The notes below the pieces were generated by a model that saw only the letters and a program-made list of their open reading frames with translations, was not told the origin of the DNA and searched no databases. The translations under genes were made by a program, and so were the position numbers. This document shows, in pieces, positions 44,431 through 53,327 of a stretch of 64,000 nucleotides of DNA. The stretch's first letter is position 1. Each line of letters starts with the position of its first letter. Source of the DNA: Candidatus Brocadia sapporoensis (lineage in GTDB: Bacteria > Planctomycetota > Brocadiia > Brocadiales > Brocadiaceae); contig NZ_MJUW02000086.1 in assembly GCF_001753675.2 (NCBI RefSeq), positions 1 through 64,000 on the forward strand, given 5' to 3'.

Positions 44431-46518
44431 ATGACGTATTGTAGGGTCGAGAAATTGATCGGCAAAGAGATGCTTATTATAGAAACAGGAAAAATTGCAA
44501 AGCAGGCTAATGGCGCAGCGGTAGTAAGGTATGGCGATACGATAGTATTGACTACGGCAGTATCATCAGCAGAAGAAAATGACGAAGCGGATTTTTTCCC
44601 ACTCACCGTTGATTATCGGGAAAAGACATATTCAGCAGGAAAATTCCCCGGCGGCTTCTTTAAAAGAGAAGGCAGGCCAACCTCAAAAGAAATATTAACC
44701 ATGAGGTTAATAGATCGCCCCATAAGACCACTCTTTCCGGAAACATATCTTCGTGAAGTTCAGATCATGTCCATGGTGCTTTCTGCAGACAAAGAGAACG
44801 ATCCTGACATTCTTGCTATGATAGGGGCATCTGCAGCCCTATCGGTGTCATGTATTCCTTTCGGAGGGCCTACAGGTTCTGTTAGGGTTGGTCAAGTCGA
44901 CGGAGAGTTTATTGTAAATCCTACGCATTCCGAGCTTGAAAAAAGTATGATAGATCTTGTTGTTTCCGGAACTGAAGATGCGGTTACCATGGTTGAGGCA
45001 TCAGGTAAGGAGGTTTCTGAAGAACAGATGGTGGATGCAATTATGTTCGGACATGCCTATATAAAAGAAATAGTTCAAGTACAGAAAGAACTGTTGGCCA
45101 AATGTGGAAAAGTAAAGCAACCCATTCCACTTTTGAAACTTGATATGAATCTCCTGGATGAAATTAAACAGAAATATTACACAGAAATATTAGAGAAAAA
45201 CCAAACGCCGGGTAAAGATTCTAGAAAACGAGCATTGCATGAAATACTGAATCAGATTATACAGGAGTATTGTACTGAAAAAGAAGGTGCTCCTACAAGA
45301 AAAGCAATTAAGGCTATTTTTGAAAGACTTGAGACTATCATAGTGCGTGACCAAATTGTGCAGGAAAAGAAAAGGCCGGATGGCAGAGGGCTAAAAGATA
45401 TTCGCCCCATTACCTGTGAAGTGGGGATTTTGCCAAGAACCCATGGCTCCGCGTTGTTCACACGAGGTGAGACCCAGGCTATTGTGGTTACGACACTGGG
45501 CACGACAATGGATGAACAGCGGGTAGATACCCTTGAGGAAGAATATTCAAAGAAGTTTATGTTGGATTATAATTTCCCGCCTTTTTGCGTTGGTGAGGTG
45601 AAACCATTGCGTGGGCCAGGTAGACGTGAAATTGGTCATGGGGCTTTGGCAGAACGGGCATTAGAAGCAGTGCTTCCCCCGTTAACGACTTTTCCCTACA
45701 CGATACGAATTGTTTCTGATATTACCGAATCCAATGGATCCTCTTCAATGGCTACGGTTTGTGGTGGAACTCTTTCCATGATGGATGCTGGTATTCCTAT
45801 TGCTACGCAGGTGGCTGGTATCGCAATGGGCCTGGTGAAAGAGGATGAAGATGTATGTATTCTGTCTGATATTTTAGGGACAGAAGATCACCTGGGTGAT
45901 ATGGATTTTAAAGTTGCCGGAACATTGAAAGGTGTTACCGCACTCCAGATGGATATAAAGATTTCAGGAATTACTGAAAAAATTATGCGGGATGCATTGG
46001 CGCAGGCTAAAGAAGGAAGGATTTACATTCTCCAGGAACTGGCAAAGGTTATCGATAAACCAAGGGAAGAAATTTCCGTGTATGCGCCGAAATTAGTGCA
46101 TATTAAAATCAATCCGGAAAAAATCGGGATGGTCATCGGTCCAGGTGGAAAAAATATTAAAAAAATACAGGAAGAAACCGGCGCAAAGGTAGAGATACAG
46201 GATGACGGTACGGTTATTATTTCGTCGATTCTTGCCGAGTCCTCACAAAAGGCAAAAATATGGATTGAGCGCATGACAGAAGATGTCCAGGTAGGGAAAA
46301 CTTATATGGGAAAAGTTCTTTCTTTAAAAGAGTATGGTGCTTTTGTGGAAATTATCCCGGGGCACGATGGACTGGTACATATTTCTGAATTGTCTGATGG
46401 CTACGTTGAAAAGGTCGAAGATGTTGTAAAGGTCGGTCAAGAAATTAAAATAAAAGTTATCGGAATAGATGATCAAAAAAGGGTTAAGCTAAGCCGAAAA
46501 GCTGCATTGAAAGAATAG
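44431..46518 (+). CDS. pnp: Polyribonucleotide nucleotidyltransferase (PNPase)
   Basis: A 695-residue 3'-5' phosphorolytic exoribonuclease of the RNA degradosome. It has two RNase PH domains (about 1-230 and 310-545, including FMLDYNFPPFCVGEVKPLRGPGRREIGHG), then KH (HIKINPEKIGMVIGPGGKNIKKIQEETGAKVEI) and S1 (VGKTYMGKVLSLKEYGAFVEI) domains. Shine-Dalgarno GGAGGG precedes the ATG. It lies 117 bp after rpsO. Confidence 0.98.
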   Translation: MTYCRVEKLIGKEMLIIETGKIAKQANGAAVVRYGDTIVLTTAVSSAEENDEADFFPLTVDYREKTYSAGKFPGGFFKREGRPTSKEILTMRLIDRPIRPLFPETYLREVQIMSMVLSADKENDPDILAMIGASAALSVSCIPFGGPTGSVRVGQVDGEFIVNPTHSELEKSMIDLVVSGTEDAVTMVEASGKEVSEEQMVDAIMFGHAYIKEIVQVQKELLAKCGKVKQPIPLLKLDMNLLDEIKQKYYTEILEKNQTPGKDSRKRALHEILNQIIQEYCTEKEGAPTRKAIKAIFERLETIIVRDQIVQEKKRPDGRGLKDIRPITCEVGILPRTHGSALFTRGETQAIVVTTLGTTMDEQRVDTLEEEYSKKFMLDYNFPPFCVGEVKPLRGPGRREIGHGALAERALEAVLPPLTTFPYTIRIVSDITESNGSSSMATVCGGTLSMMDAGIPIATQVAGIAMGLVKEDEDVCILSDILGTEDHLGDMDFKVAGTLKGVTALQMDIKISGITEKIMRDALAQAKEGRIYILQELAKVIDKPREEISVYAPKLVHIKINPEKIGMVIGPGGKNIKKIQEETGAKVEIQDDGTVIISSILAESSQKAKIWIERMTEDVQVGKTYMGKVLSLKEYGAFVEIIPGHDGLVHISELSDGYVEKVEDVVKVGQEIKIKVIGIDDQKRVKLSRKAALKE

Positions 46519-46760
46519 GAGTAATCCAAATTTCTAGTGTAAAGTAAAAGGATCTTTTAATCTGTAAAACGGGATTTACTGGGATTAAGCCGGTTTTAAA
46601 ATATTTGCTATGAAAGATGTATTGAAAATAAATTTAAAAATTTTATCGTTTATCTTTCGGTTTTTTTGGGGAGGATAGAGAAGGCATAAAGGATAAAAAA
46701 ATAGGTGCAAAAAGATTTTTCTTTGTAGACGTTGTGTTTATTCAATAGGAGAACAAGAGA

Positions 46761-46967
46761 ATGGCAATTGGTAAAGTGAAATGGTTTGATGCAAAAAAAG
46801 GGTTTGGTTTTATTGAACAAGAAGGCGGAGGGGATGTTTTCGTTCACTATTCAAATATTTCGAGTGAAGGATTTAAGACGCTGGAAGATGGAGAAAAGGT
46901 GGAGTTCGATATCGTAGACGGGGCAAAAGGTTTGCAAGCCCAAAAAGTAATGCGTCTTAATTCTTAA
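46761..46967 (+). CDS. cspA: Cold-shock domain protein
   Basis: A 68-residue CspA-family RNA chaperone with RNP1 (KGFGFIEQ) and RNP2 (VFVHYS) motifs. The 240-bp gap upstream is long and AT-rich, as is typical for cold-regulated 5' leaders, but no defined structure can be assigned. A terminator follows. Confidence 0.95.
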   Translation: MAIGKVKWFDAKKGFGFIEQEGGGDVFVHYSNISSEGFKTLEDGEKVEFDIVDGAKGLQAQKVMRLNS

Positions 46968-46990
46968 TTTACCTATAGACTGTATCTTTG

Positions 46991-47036
46991 AGCCAGGGAG
47001 ATAGTGATCCAAAACATCTTCCTGGCTTATTTTTTT
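46991..47036 (+). terminator. Intrinsic terminator after cspA
   Basis: AGCCAGGGAGAT (46991-47002) pairs with ATCTTCCTGGCT (47016-47027), 11 of 12 with one G-T, followed by TATTTTTTTG. It sits 24 bp after the cspA stop and runs into the start region of the kinase gene. Confidence 0.8.
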
Positions 47037-47856
47037 GTTTTCTTTAAAAAATGTGATTCAATATTTAGTTGGTGCAGCAATAGCCGGCATGATCTTTATT
47101 CCATTGGCGTTTTTCTCCATTCGGAGGGCTATCGATAAGACCAGAGAGCTAGAGAAAAGGGCAATGCATTCTGAAAGACTCGCTTTTGTGGGAACACTGG
47201 CTGGCGGGCTTGCTCACGAGATAAAAAATCCGTTGAGTACGTTCAGTATCAATCTGCAACTTCTTATGGAAGATGTACAAAACCTGAAAGGGGAAAACAA
47301 CAAAAAGGTGTATACACGGATACAGGCTTTGCAAAGAGAGGTACAACGCCTGGAGGAAATCCTGAATGATTTTCTCAGATATGCAAAGGGACAAAAACTA
47401 ACATTGGAAGATTGCAATATTAATGAAGTTGTAGATGAAGTTGTAGACTTTATCACCCCGGAGATAAAACAAAAGAAGATATTGATACTCAAAAGTTACG
47501 ATGCTCATCTGCCTCCCTGTCGTTTAGACATCAACCTTGTTAAACAGGCAATTTTAAATGTGGTTATCAATGCAGAACAGGCAATGGAACATGGTGGGGA
47601 ACTTATGATTCGTACATCCGGGAATAAAAAATATATACAAATCGATGTTACTGATACGGGGACGGGTATTTCAAAAGATATTCTTGATAAAATATTCCAA
47701 GTCTATTATTCAACGAAAAAAACTGGGACAGGTCTTGGACTTCCGACTGCAAAGCGCATTATTGAGGAACATAAAGGGACAATTTCTGTTCAAAGTGAAG
47801 AGAATAAAGGAAGTAACTTTTCTATAAAGTTACCGGTAGATGTAAATATTTATTAA
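47035..47856 (+). CDS. Sensor histidine kinase (short, NtrB-like)
   Basis: Up to 273 residues. One N-terminal transmembrane helix (about 9-29) leads directly into a HisKA/HATPase core: H-box ERLAFVGTLAGGLAHEIKNPLS (phospho-His at about 62), N-box NVVINAEQAM, G1 DTGTGIS, G2 GTGLGLP. No periplasmic sensor domain is present. The frame opens with TTG 47035 inside the terminator; GTG 47053 is a better start. The regulator gene follows after 9 bp. Confidence 0.87.
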   Translation: MFSLKNVIQYLVGAAIAGMIFIPLAFFSIRRAIDKTRELEKRAMHSERLAFVGTLAGGLAHEIKNPLSTFSINLQLLMEDVQNLKGENNKKVYTRIQALQREVQRLEEILNDFLRYAKGQKLTLEDCNINEVVDEVVDFITPEIKQKKILILKSYDAHLPPCRLDINLVKQAILNVVINAEQAMEHGGELMIRTSGNKKYIQIDVTDTGTGISKDILDKIFQVYYSTKKTGTGLGLPTAKRIIEEHKGTISVQSEENKGSNFSIKLPVDVNIY

Positions 47857-47865
47857 AACACATAT

Positions 47866-49224
47866 ATGGCTGACCATACAGTAATTCTGGTTATTGATGA
47901 TAAAAAAGAGCATGCATCTGCGACGGCAGAAGCGCTTCAGAAGGTTGGATATACATGCCTTATTGCTACCAGTGGTAAGGAAGGATTGCAACGTATAGAA
48001 ACTGGAGAGGTGGATATTGTAATAACGGATTTAATTATGCATGATATAGACGGCCTGCAAATACTCAAAATAACAAAGGAGAGACTGCCTGAGGCCGAAG
48101 TTATTCTGATTACTGGTTATGGTACCGTAGAAACTGCGGTTGATGCAATGCGAAAAGGGGCCGCTACCTATCTCCTAAAACCTATTAATATTAACCATCT
48201 TCGTGCGGAGATTGCAAAACTCGTTGAAAAACAGACGCTGGTAAGGAGTAATAAAGAACTTCACAAACAACTTGACGAAAGATTTGGTCTGACTGGAATT
48301 ATTGGCAATAGCCCAAAGATACAGAAAGTACTGAATATCGTTAAACAGATTTCTAGCACTACAGCCACGGTTCTGATAACTGGTGAAAGCGGGACGGGGA
48401 AGGAGCTCATTGCAAAAACTATTCATAACAACAGCCCAAGAAAGAATAGATCAATGGTCGTTTTAAATTCCGCAGCAATTCCGGAAAACCTCCTTGAGAG
48501 TGAACTTTTTGGACATGAAAAGGGAGCCTTCACGGGAGCGCTCTATCAGCGAAAAGGAAAATTCGAGTGTGCTCATCACAGCACATTGTTTTTAGATGAG
48601 GTTGGTGATATGCCACTTTCTACTCAGGTTAAACTATTGCGAGTTATAGAGGATGGCATGATTACACGTATCGGAAGTAATGAGCCTATTGAGGTTGATG
48701 TCCGTTTGATCGCAGCTACAAATCAGGACATAGAAAAACTCATAAAAGAAGGAAGGTTCCGGAACGATTTATACTTCAGACTAAATGTTGTTTCTCTTAA
48801 ATTGCCGCCTCTTCGTGAGAGGCTTGAGGACACGACCTTGCTCATCGATGCCTTTCTGCGGGAATATTCACAGTTACACGCTAAGAATGTCTCACAGATA
48901 TCTCCCGATGCCAGAAAAATTTTATATAAATATTCATGGCCGGGAAATATACGGGAATTAAAAAATTGTATAGAGAGTATGATTGTTGTAAGTACAAAAG
49001 ATACCTTAGGTGTTGAGGATATTCCTGACCATATATTACAACGAAGTAATGAAGTATCGTATTCTCCTGGTTTTGTGGCTGGTATGACTGTTGAAGAGGC
49101 GGAGAGGGAACTCATCAAAAGTACCTTAATCACGGTAGGTGGAAATAGAGAAGAAGCAGCAAGGATGCTTGGCATTGGAGAGCGGACCCTTTATCGGAAG
49201 CTGGACAGATATGGTCTTAAATGA
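47866..49224 (+). CDS. Sigma-54-dependent response regulator (NtrC family)
   Basis: 452 residues: receiver domain with phospho-acceptor D55 (VITDLIM) and K105; AAA+ ATPase with Walker A GESGTGKE (173-180) and the sigma-54 loop GAFTGA (220-225); C-terminal Fis-type HTH (GNREEAARMLGIGERTLYRKLDRYGLK). It activates sigma-54 promoters when phosphorylated by the adjacent kinase. No sigma-54 promoter could be identified in the window. Confidence 0.95.
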   Translation: MADHTVILVIDDKKEHASATAEALQKVGYTCLIATSGKEGLQRIETGEVDIVITDLIMHDIDGLQILKITKERLPEAEVILITGYGTVETAVDAMRKGAATYLLKPININHLRAEIAKLVEKQTLVRSNKELHKQLDERFGLTGIIGNSPKIQKVLNIVKQISSTTATVLITGESGTGKELIAKTIHNNSPRKNRSMVVLNSAAIPENLLESELFGHEKGAFTGALYQRKGKFECAHHSTLFLDEVGDMPLSTQVKLLRVIEDGMITRIGSNEPIEVDVRLIAATNQDIEKLIKEGRFRNDLYFRLNVVSLKLPPLRERLEDTTLLIDAFLREYSQLHAKNVSQISPDARKILYKYSWPGNIRELKNCIESMIVVSTKDTLGVEDIPDHILQRSNEVSYSPGFVAGMTVEEAERELIKSTLITVGGNREEAARMLGIGERTLYRKLDRYGLK

Positions 49225-49342
49225 AGATACGGAGCAGATAGTGAGTATCACGCGTATACCGCCGCAAGGCCTAACCAAATCTCTTTTATTAAAGTAAACA
49301 TTGTTATAAAATAGATATTTGGAAAAGATAAAGAAAGATATG

Positions 49343-49717
49343 ATGGAAATTAAACTTTGTTCTAATTGCAAAAGGAGTCTGTCGAAGCATGATATGGACT
49401 CTGGGCGGGTCGTGTACCAGGAAGATGGAAGTTTGTTTTGCGGAGAATGTTTCACCATAAAAATCAGAAAGGAAAAGGGATATGAGGAGAAAGATTTTAT
49501 CATGGAATCTCTGTTAAACGAAGTAAAAAATATAAACCGGACTTTAGTTTATGCATCCGCATCATGGTTGAATATTCTGGCTGCTGTTATTCAATGTTTC
49601 GTTTTTGGCTCACTTATTTTTGCTTACCTCAACCGCAGTGGCGATGTTCATGCGTATCTCTTGCTTGCATTGGTTTTTCAGGTAATGGCACTGACTTTTT
49701 TTGTCATTAAAAAATAA
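49343..49717 (+). CDS. Small zinc-ribbon membrane protein
   Basis: About 124 residues from ATG 49343 (TTG 49319 and ATG 49340 are also open). An N-terminal zinc ribbon (CSNC...CGEC) is followed by a charged region, then two hydrophobic helices (about 69-90 and 98-117). It lies 118 bp downstream of the response regulator. No family recognised; it may be a membrane-associated accessory protein. Confidence 0.7.
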   Translation: MEIKLCSNCKRSLSKHDMDSGRVVYQEDGSLFCGECFTIKIRKEKGYEEKDFIMESLLNEVKNINRTLVYASASWLNILAAVIQCFVFGSLIFAYLNRSGDVHAYLLLALVFQVMALTFFVIKK

Positions 49718-49739
49718 ATCGAGAATCCTAGAAAATCTC

Positions 49740-49767
49740 TTGACAAAAAATATCTAATCTTTACAAT
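49740..49767 (+). promoter_or_regulatory. Probable sigma70 promoter of the peroxiredoxin gene
   Basis: TTGACA (49740-49745) and TACAAT (49762-49767), 16 nt apart, lie 50 nt upstream of the peroxiredoxin start. Confidence 0.65.
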
Positions 49768-49818
49768 ACAAATTTATATCTATTTAACAATAATTTCATT
49801 TTGAAAATGGAGGATCCT

Positions 49819-50340
49819 ATGAGTGTAAGAGTTGGGCAAAATGCGCCTGAATTTACGTTGCAAGGGCTTGTAGATGAAAAGTTCAAAGAGGTAAGTTTGG
49901 ATGATTATAAAGGTAAATGGATTGTACTTTTCTTTTACCCCCTTGATTTTACTTTTATCTGTCCTACGGAAATTACTGAATTTTCAAAACGAGACGGTGA
50001 ATTTAAAGAGTTAAATGCACAAGTATTAGGAGTAAGTGTTGACAGTGTGTTTTCTCATAAGGCGTGGTTAAAAGAACTTGGAAAAATAAATTTTCCATGG
50101 CTGAGTGATATGACAAAAGAAGTTTCGAGAAAATATTGCGTACTCATTGAAGACAAAGGTATTGCCTTAAGAGGGACATTTATTATAGACCCTGAGGGTA
50201 AAGTAAAATATCAATTAGTTCATGATTTGGGTGTTGGTAGAAGTGTTGAAGAGGTTCTTAGGGTTTTAAGGGCATTACAGACGGGAGAACTTTGTCCCGT
50301 TGAATGGAAGCCTGGTAAAAAGACCTTAGGAAAGGCGTGA
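49819..50340 (+). CDS. 2-Cys peroxiredoxin (AhpC/Prx1 type)
   Basis: A 173-residue thiol peroxidase that reduces H2O2 and organic peroxides. Peroxidatic C48 lies in DFTFICPTE and resolving C159 in GELCPVEWKPG, with the usual PxxxT/SxxC context. ATG 49819 is chosen because GGAGG lies 5 nt upstream; the frame opens at 49801. No reductase (AhpF/TrxR) is adjacent. Confidence 0.95.
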   Translation: MSVRVGQNAPEFTLQGLVDEKFKEVSLDDYKGKWIVLFFYPLDFTFICPTEITEFSKRDGEFKELNAQVLGVSVDSVFSHKAWLKELGKINFPWLSDMTKEVSRKYCVLIEDKGIALRGTFIIDPEGKVKYQLVHDLGVGRSVEEVLRVLRALQTGELCPVEWKPGKKTLGKA

Positions 50341-50598
50341 TTCAGCTTAGATTCTGCCTGACGGGTCCGCCGATGCTAATAAATTTTTGTTCAAATAATA
50401 TGTTATAACAAACATAGATTTTAACAAAAACCATAGGCTCACAGAAATTGTGAAACAGTGAATCTCTTTGTAGTCTGTGGTTCTGATCTTATGAAAGATC
50501 TGGGTTCTGCAAGATATTTTTCTTGTGTTCCATTTAAATTGAAATTTTGGATATATCTCTTGGGGCGTGGATATGTACAATACTCCAGCGAGATAGTT

Positions 50599-52803
50599 TC
50601 AGACATGGGTATTCATATCTGACTTGTAGAATCGGTAGGTATTTTTACCATGTTCTTTTGAGAGATACATAGCAATATCTGCCTTTTTGATCAGATCATC
50701 TCTGTCGCTGGTATCAACAGGATAAAGGCTAATGCCTATGCTAACGGTGATATTGAGTTCGTGCCCTTCCACTAAAAAAGGATTTGATAAAGTATCAAGG
50801 ATTTTATTGGCGACAATGGCAGCATTTATAGGATAAACAATTTCTGGAAGGATGAGGATAAATTCATCCCCTCCGGTGCGGGAAATCGTATCACTTTCCC
50901 GCACGCATTTTGTCAGTCGCTCGGCAACTGCCAGAAGTAGCAAATCACCTGCATGATGCCCTAATGAATCATTAATGGTTTTAAAATTATCCAAGTCAAT
51001 GACCATAAGTGCCATAATCTTACCCGTGCGCTTTGCATGGACTATTGCTCCCTGAAGACGGTCTTGAAATAAATTACGATTGGGTAAGTTGGTAAGAGGA
51101 TCATGGTAAGCCATATGTGTGATAAGCGCCTCGGACTTCTTCCGCGCTATTGCATTTCCTATGATTTCTGCCATAATGCGTAACCGTGCAATATCTTCTT
51201 CGTGCCATGGGCCGATACTAACGACGTTTTCAAAACCAACATATCCTGCCAACTCGTTTTCAGCATAAACGGGCAGAATTAAAAGTGATTTAATACCCTC
51301 CTTTTCAAATTCGTTTTTTTCAGCGGCAGCTTCAGAAGACATTTTAGAAACATCGGCAATGTGAATTATGTTGCCGGCGTGGAGATTTTCCATCAACCAT
51401 GGGTACGTAGCAGAGGACAGATTTTGACGAAGCTGAATTCTCGGATTAACCCCTTCATTACACCATTCATGCGTGTTGTTTACGATATTGCCGTTATCAT
51501 GAATCTGGAAGAGGTATGTCCGGCTGGCCTTGCTCAGCTGACCTGCATCAGCCAGTGATTTGAAAACAGCGTTGTTAAAGTCTGAAATTACAAGAAATTT
51601 TGTGGATATGCTGGCAACGGTTTTTTCGAAGTCAATTCTGCGTCTGAGAGCATTTTCAGTTTGCTTGTGGGCGGTAATATCGGTAAGAGAAACAAAGATT
51701 TTTTCCCACGTGTGTTCGTATCCTGGAGCTATAGATAATCTCAGGTACACATAGTTCTTTGTACCACGAAGCGTGCGGGTAGTAGCTTCCGCTTCAAACA
51801 ATGTTTGGCCTTCCGACAAAGCAACCAATGCCTGCCGGTATACGAGGAATGATTCTTTGTCAAAGGTATGGGCCAAACCAGTTAATAGCTGCTCTTTACT
51901 GGTGGCTTCGTACATCTTTAACGTAGCCTTATTTACATCAAGAACCTTCATCATCGCGACACATTTATAGATCTCTTCTGGATAATTATCAAAGTAGGTA
52001 TTGAGATCATTGATTCCTGCTGCTCGCAAATGATTAATGTAAGTTTTCACTGCGGAGGAATCCTCTTCCCAAAGAGAAACAGGCGAATTTTCAAAGAGTC
52101 CGCGGTATCGGGCTTCGCTTGCGTTCAGTGCATCCTCAGCTAGTTTACGTTCGATAATTTTTACTTGTAGTTTTTTGTTGGCTTGTACCAGGGCAGATGT
52201 TCGTTTTTTAATCTTCATTTCTAAGTTGTTGTATGCCTGACGCAAAGCATTTCCTGCTCGTATCCTTTTTATAAACTGGCCAACCATGCTGCCAGTAGAG
52301 GCTAATATCATGAGGAGATCTTTGTTGTGCGGTTGTATCTTATGGCTAAAAAATATGAAAACACCTAGAATTTCGTTTTCGTATGTAATGGGAATACCTA
52401 TTGCGCCATGAAAATCCTCTTTCGTAGCAATTTTTGCATGATGGAGATAGGTGGTTTGAGCGATGTCAGGGATCCAGACAGGCTTTTTGCTATGATAAAC
52501 TATGCCAGGCAATCCCACTCCAGGTGAAAAGAGGATTTGCCTGGTTAGTGTATGGTATTCCGAAATATTTACTGACGGTTTGTGCCATATTTCTGTACAG
52601 CGCAGCACGTTATTTTTACTGTCAGCAGTCCAGAATTCACCAAGTGTCCACTCCAGGCTTTCGCTAATAGTTTGAAGGATTTTTGAAATAGCTTCATCCG
52701 GTGTGGACGACTCTGCTAATACTCGCATTGCAGCGTGTATTCCGCAGCATCGTTCATGCTGCTTATTCTCTGCAGAGTTATTTTCTGGGAAGAATGACTT
52801 CAT
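50599..52803 (-). CDS. GAF-PAS-GAF diguanylate cyclase
   Basis: A 734-residue cytoplasmic signalling protein with no transmembrane helices. The order is GAF (about 22-175), coiled coil (about 180-220), PAS-like (about 225-370), GAF (about 390-545) and GGDEF (about 565-725). The active site GGDEF at 644-648 is canonical, and an I-site RESD at 635-638, five residues upstream, gives product inhibition. It should make c-di-GMP. It is divergent from the first radical SAM gene, with a 509-bp gap. Confidence 0.92.
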   Translation of the reverse strand: MKSFFPENNSAENKQHERCCGIHAAMRVLAESSTPDEAISKILQTISESLEWTLGEFWTADSKNNVLRCTEIWHKPSVNISEYHTLTRQILFSPGVGLPGIVYHSKKPVWIPDIAQTTYLHHAKIATKEDFHGAIGIPITYENEILGVFIFFSHKIQPHNKDLLMILASTGSMVGQFIKRIRAGNALRQAYNNLEMKIKKRTSALVQANKKLQVKIIERKLAEDALNASEARYRGLFENSPVSLWEEDSSAVKTYINHLRAAGINDLNTYFDNYPEEIYKCVAMMKVLDVNKATLKMYEATSKEQLLTGLAHTFDKESFLVYRQALVALSEGQTLFEAEATTRTLRGTKNYVYLRLSIAPGYEHTWEKIFVSLTDITAHKQTENALRRRIDFEKTVASISTKFLVISDFNNAVFKSLADAGQLSKASRTYLFQIHDNGNIVNNTHEWCNEGVNPRIQLRQNLSSATYPWLMENLHAGNIIHIADVSKMSSEAAAEKNEFEKEGIKSLLILPVYAENELAGYVGFENVVSIGPWHEEDIARLRIMAEIIGNAIARKKSEALITHMAYHDPLTNLPNRNLFQDRLQGAIVHAKRTGKIMALMVIDLDNFKTINDSLGHHAGDLLLLAVAERLTKCVRESDTISRTGGDEFILILPEIVYPINAAIVANKILDTLSNPFLVEGHELNITVSIGISLYPVDTSDRDDLIKKADIAMYLSKEHGKNTYRFYKSDMNTHV

Positions 52804-53188
52804 AATTCATTTTGATATGCCTTGGTAGTTTTTTTGAAAAACTCCTCTTGGGGACTGAAGTACGTAGATATGACGTCCCGCAATCAACGCCATAATCATC
52901 TTTCCATTAATGCTATCTGTTAATAACATCAATAAACAATAATACTTATATATCGACATGATTTAAAATAAATTTACATGAATCTTGTTAAATTGCATAT
53001 ATGCTTACACCAGGATTTTGCAGCAAGCCTGACGATACATAGGTAAAAGCTCATCTTTGTATCAATCACAAGATTGATCATGATAATCGTTCTGTCGGTA
53101 ATTTTATCCATCAATTATAGCTTTCAAAATGGTATATTGTTTGTCTTGAATCGAAAAAGATTTAAAAAATGCATTTTTGTTTGTAATC

Positions 53189-53216
53189 TTGACAATGTGT
53201 TTTAACAAAGTAAAAT
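53189..53216 (+). promoter_or_regulatory. Promoter of the first radical SAM gene
   Basis: TTGACA (53189-53194) and TAAAAT (53211-53216), 16 nt apart, would start transcription near 53223 and produce a leader of about 105 nt before the ATG at 53328. Confidence 0.6.
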
Positions 53217-53270
53217 ATTCGTGTATTAGATTTTACCATTGTTGGTGCTTAACATCCAATCAACACTGAG

Positions 53271-53297
53271 AACCTTCTTTGTAGAAGGTTTTTTTCA
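53271..53297 (+). terminator. Leader hairpin with T-run before the radical SAM gene
   Basis: GAACCTTCT and AGAAGGTT form a short stem around TTGT, followed by TTTTTTC. It is in the leader of the radical SAM gene, upstream of its Shine-Dalgarno, so it could be an attenuator rather than an end-of-gene terminator. The rest of the 524-bp gap 52804-53327 shows only AT-rich sequence. Confidence 0.5.
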
Positions 53298-53327
53298 CAA
53301 ATACTTTGTAATGTGAGGTTTTTTAAG

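Noticed and set aside
50347-50580. 77-codon minus-strand frame after the peroxiredoxin gene
   Set aside because: No Shine-Dalgarno, no motif and skewed composition; likely non-coding.
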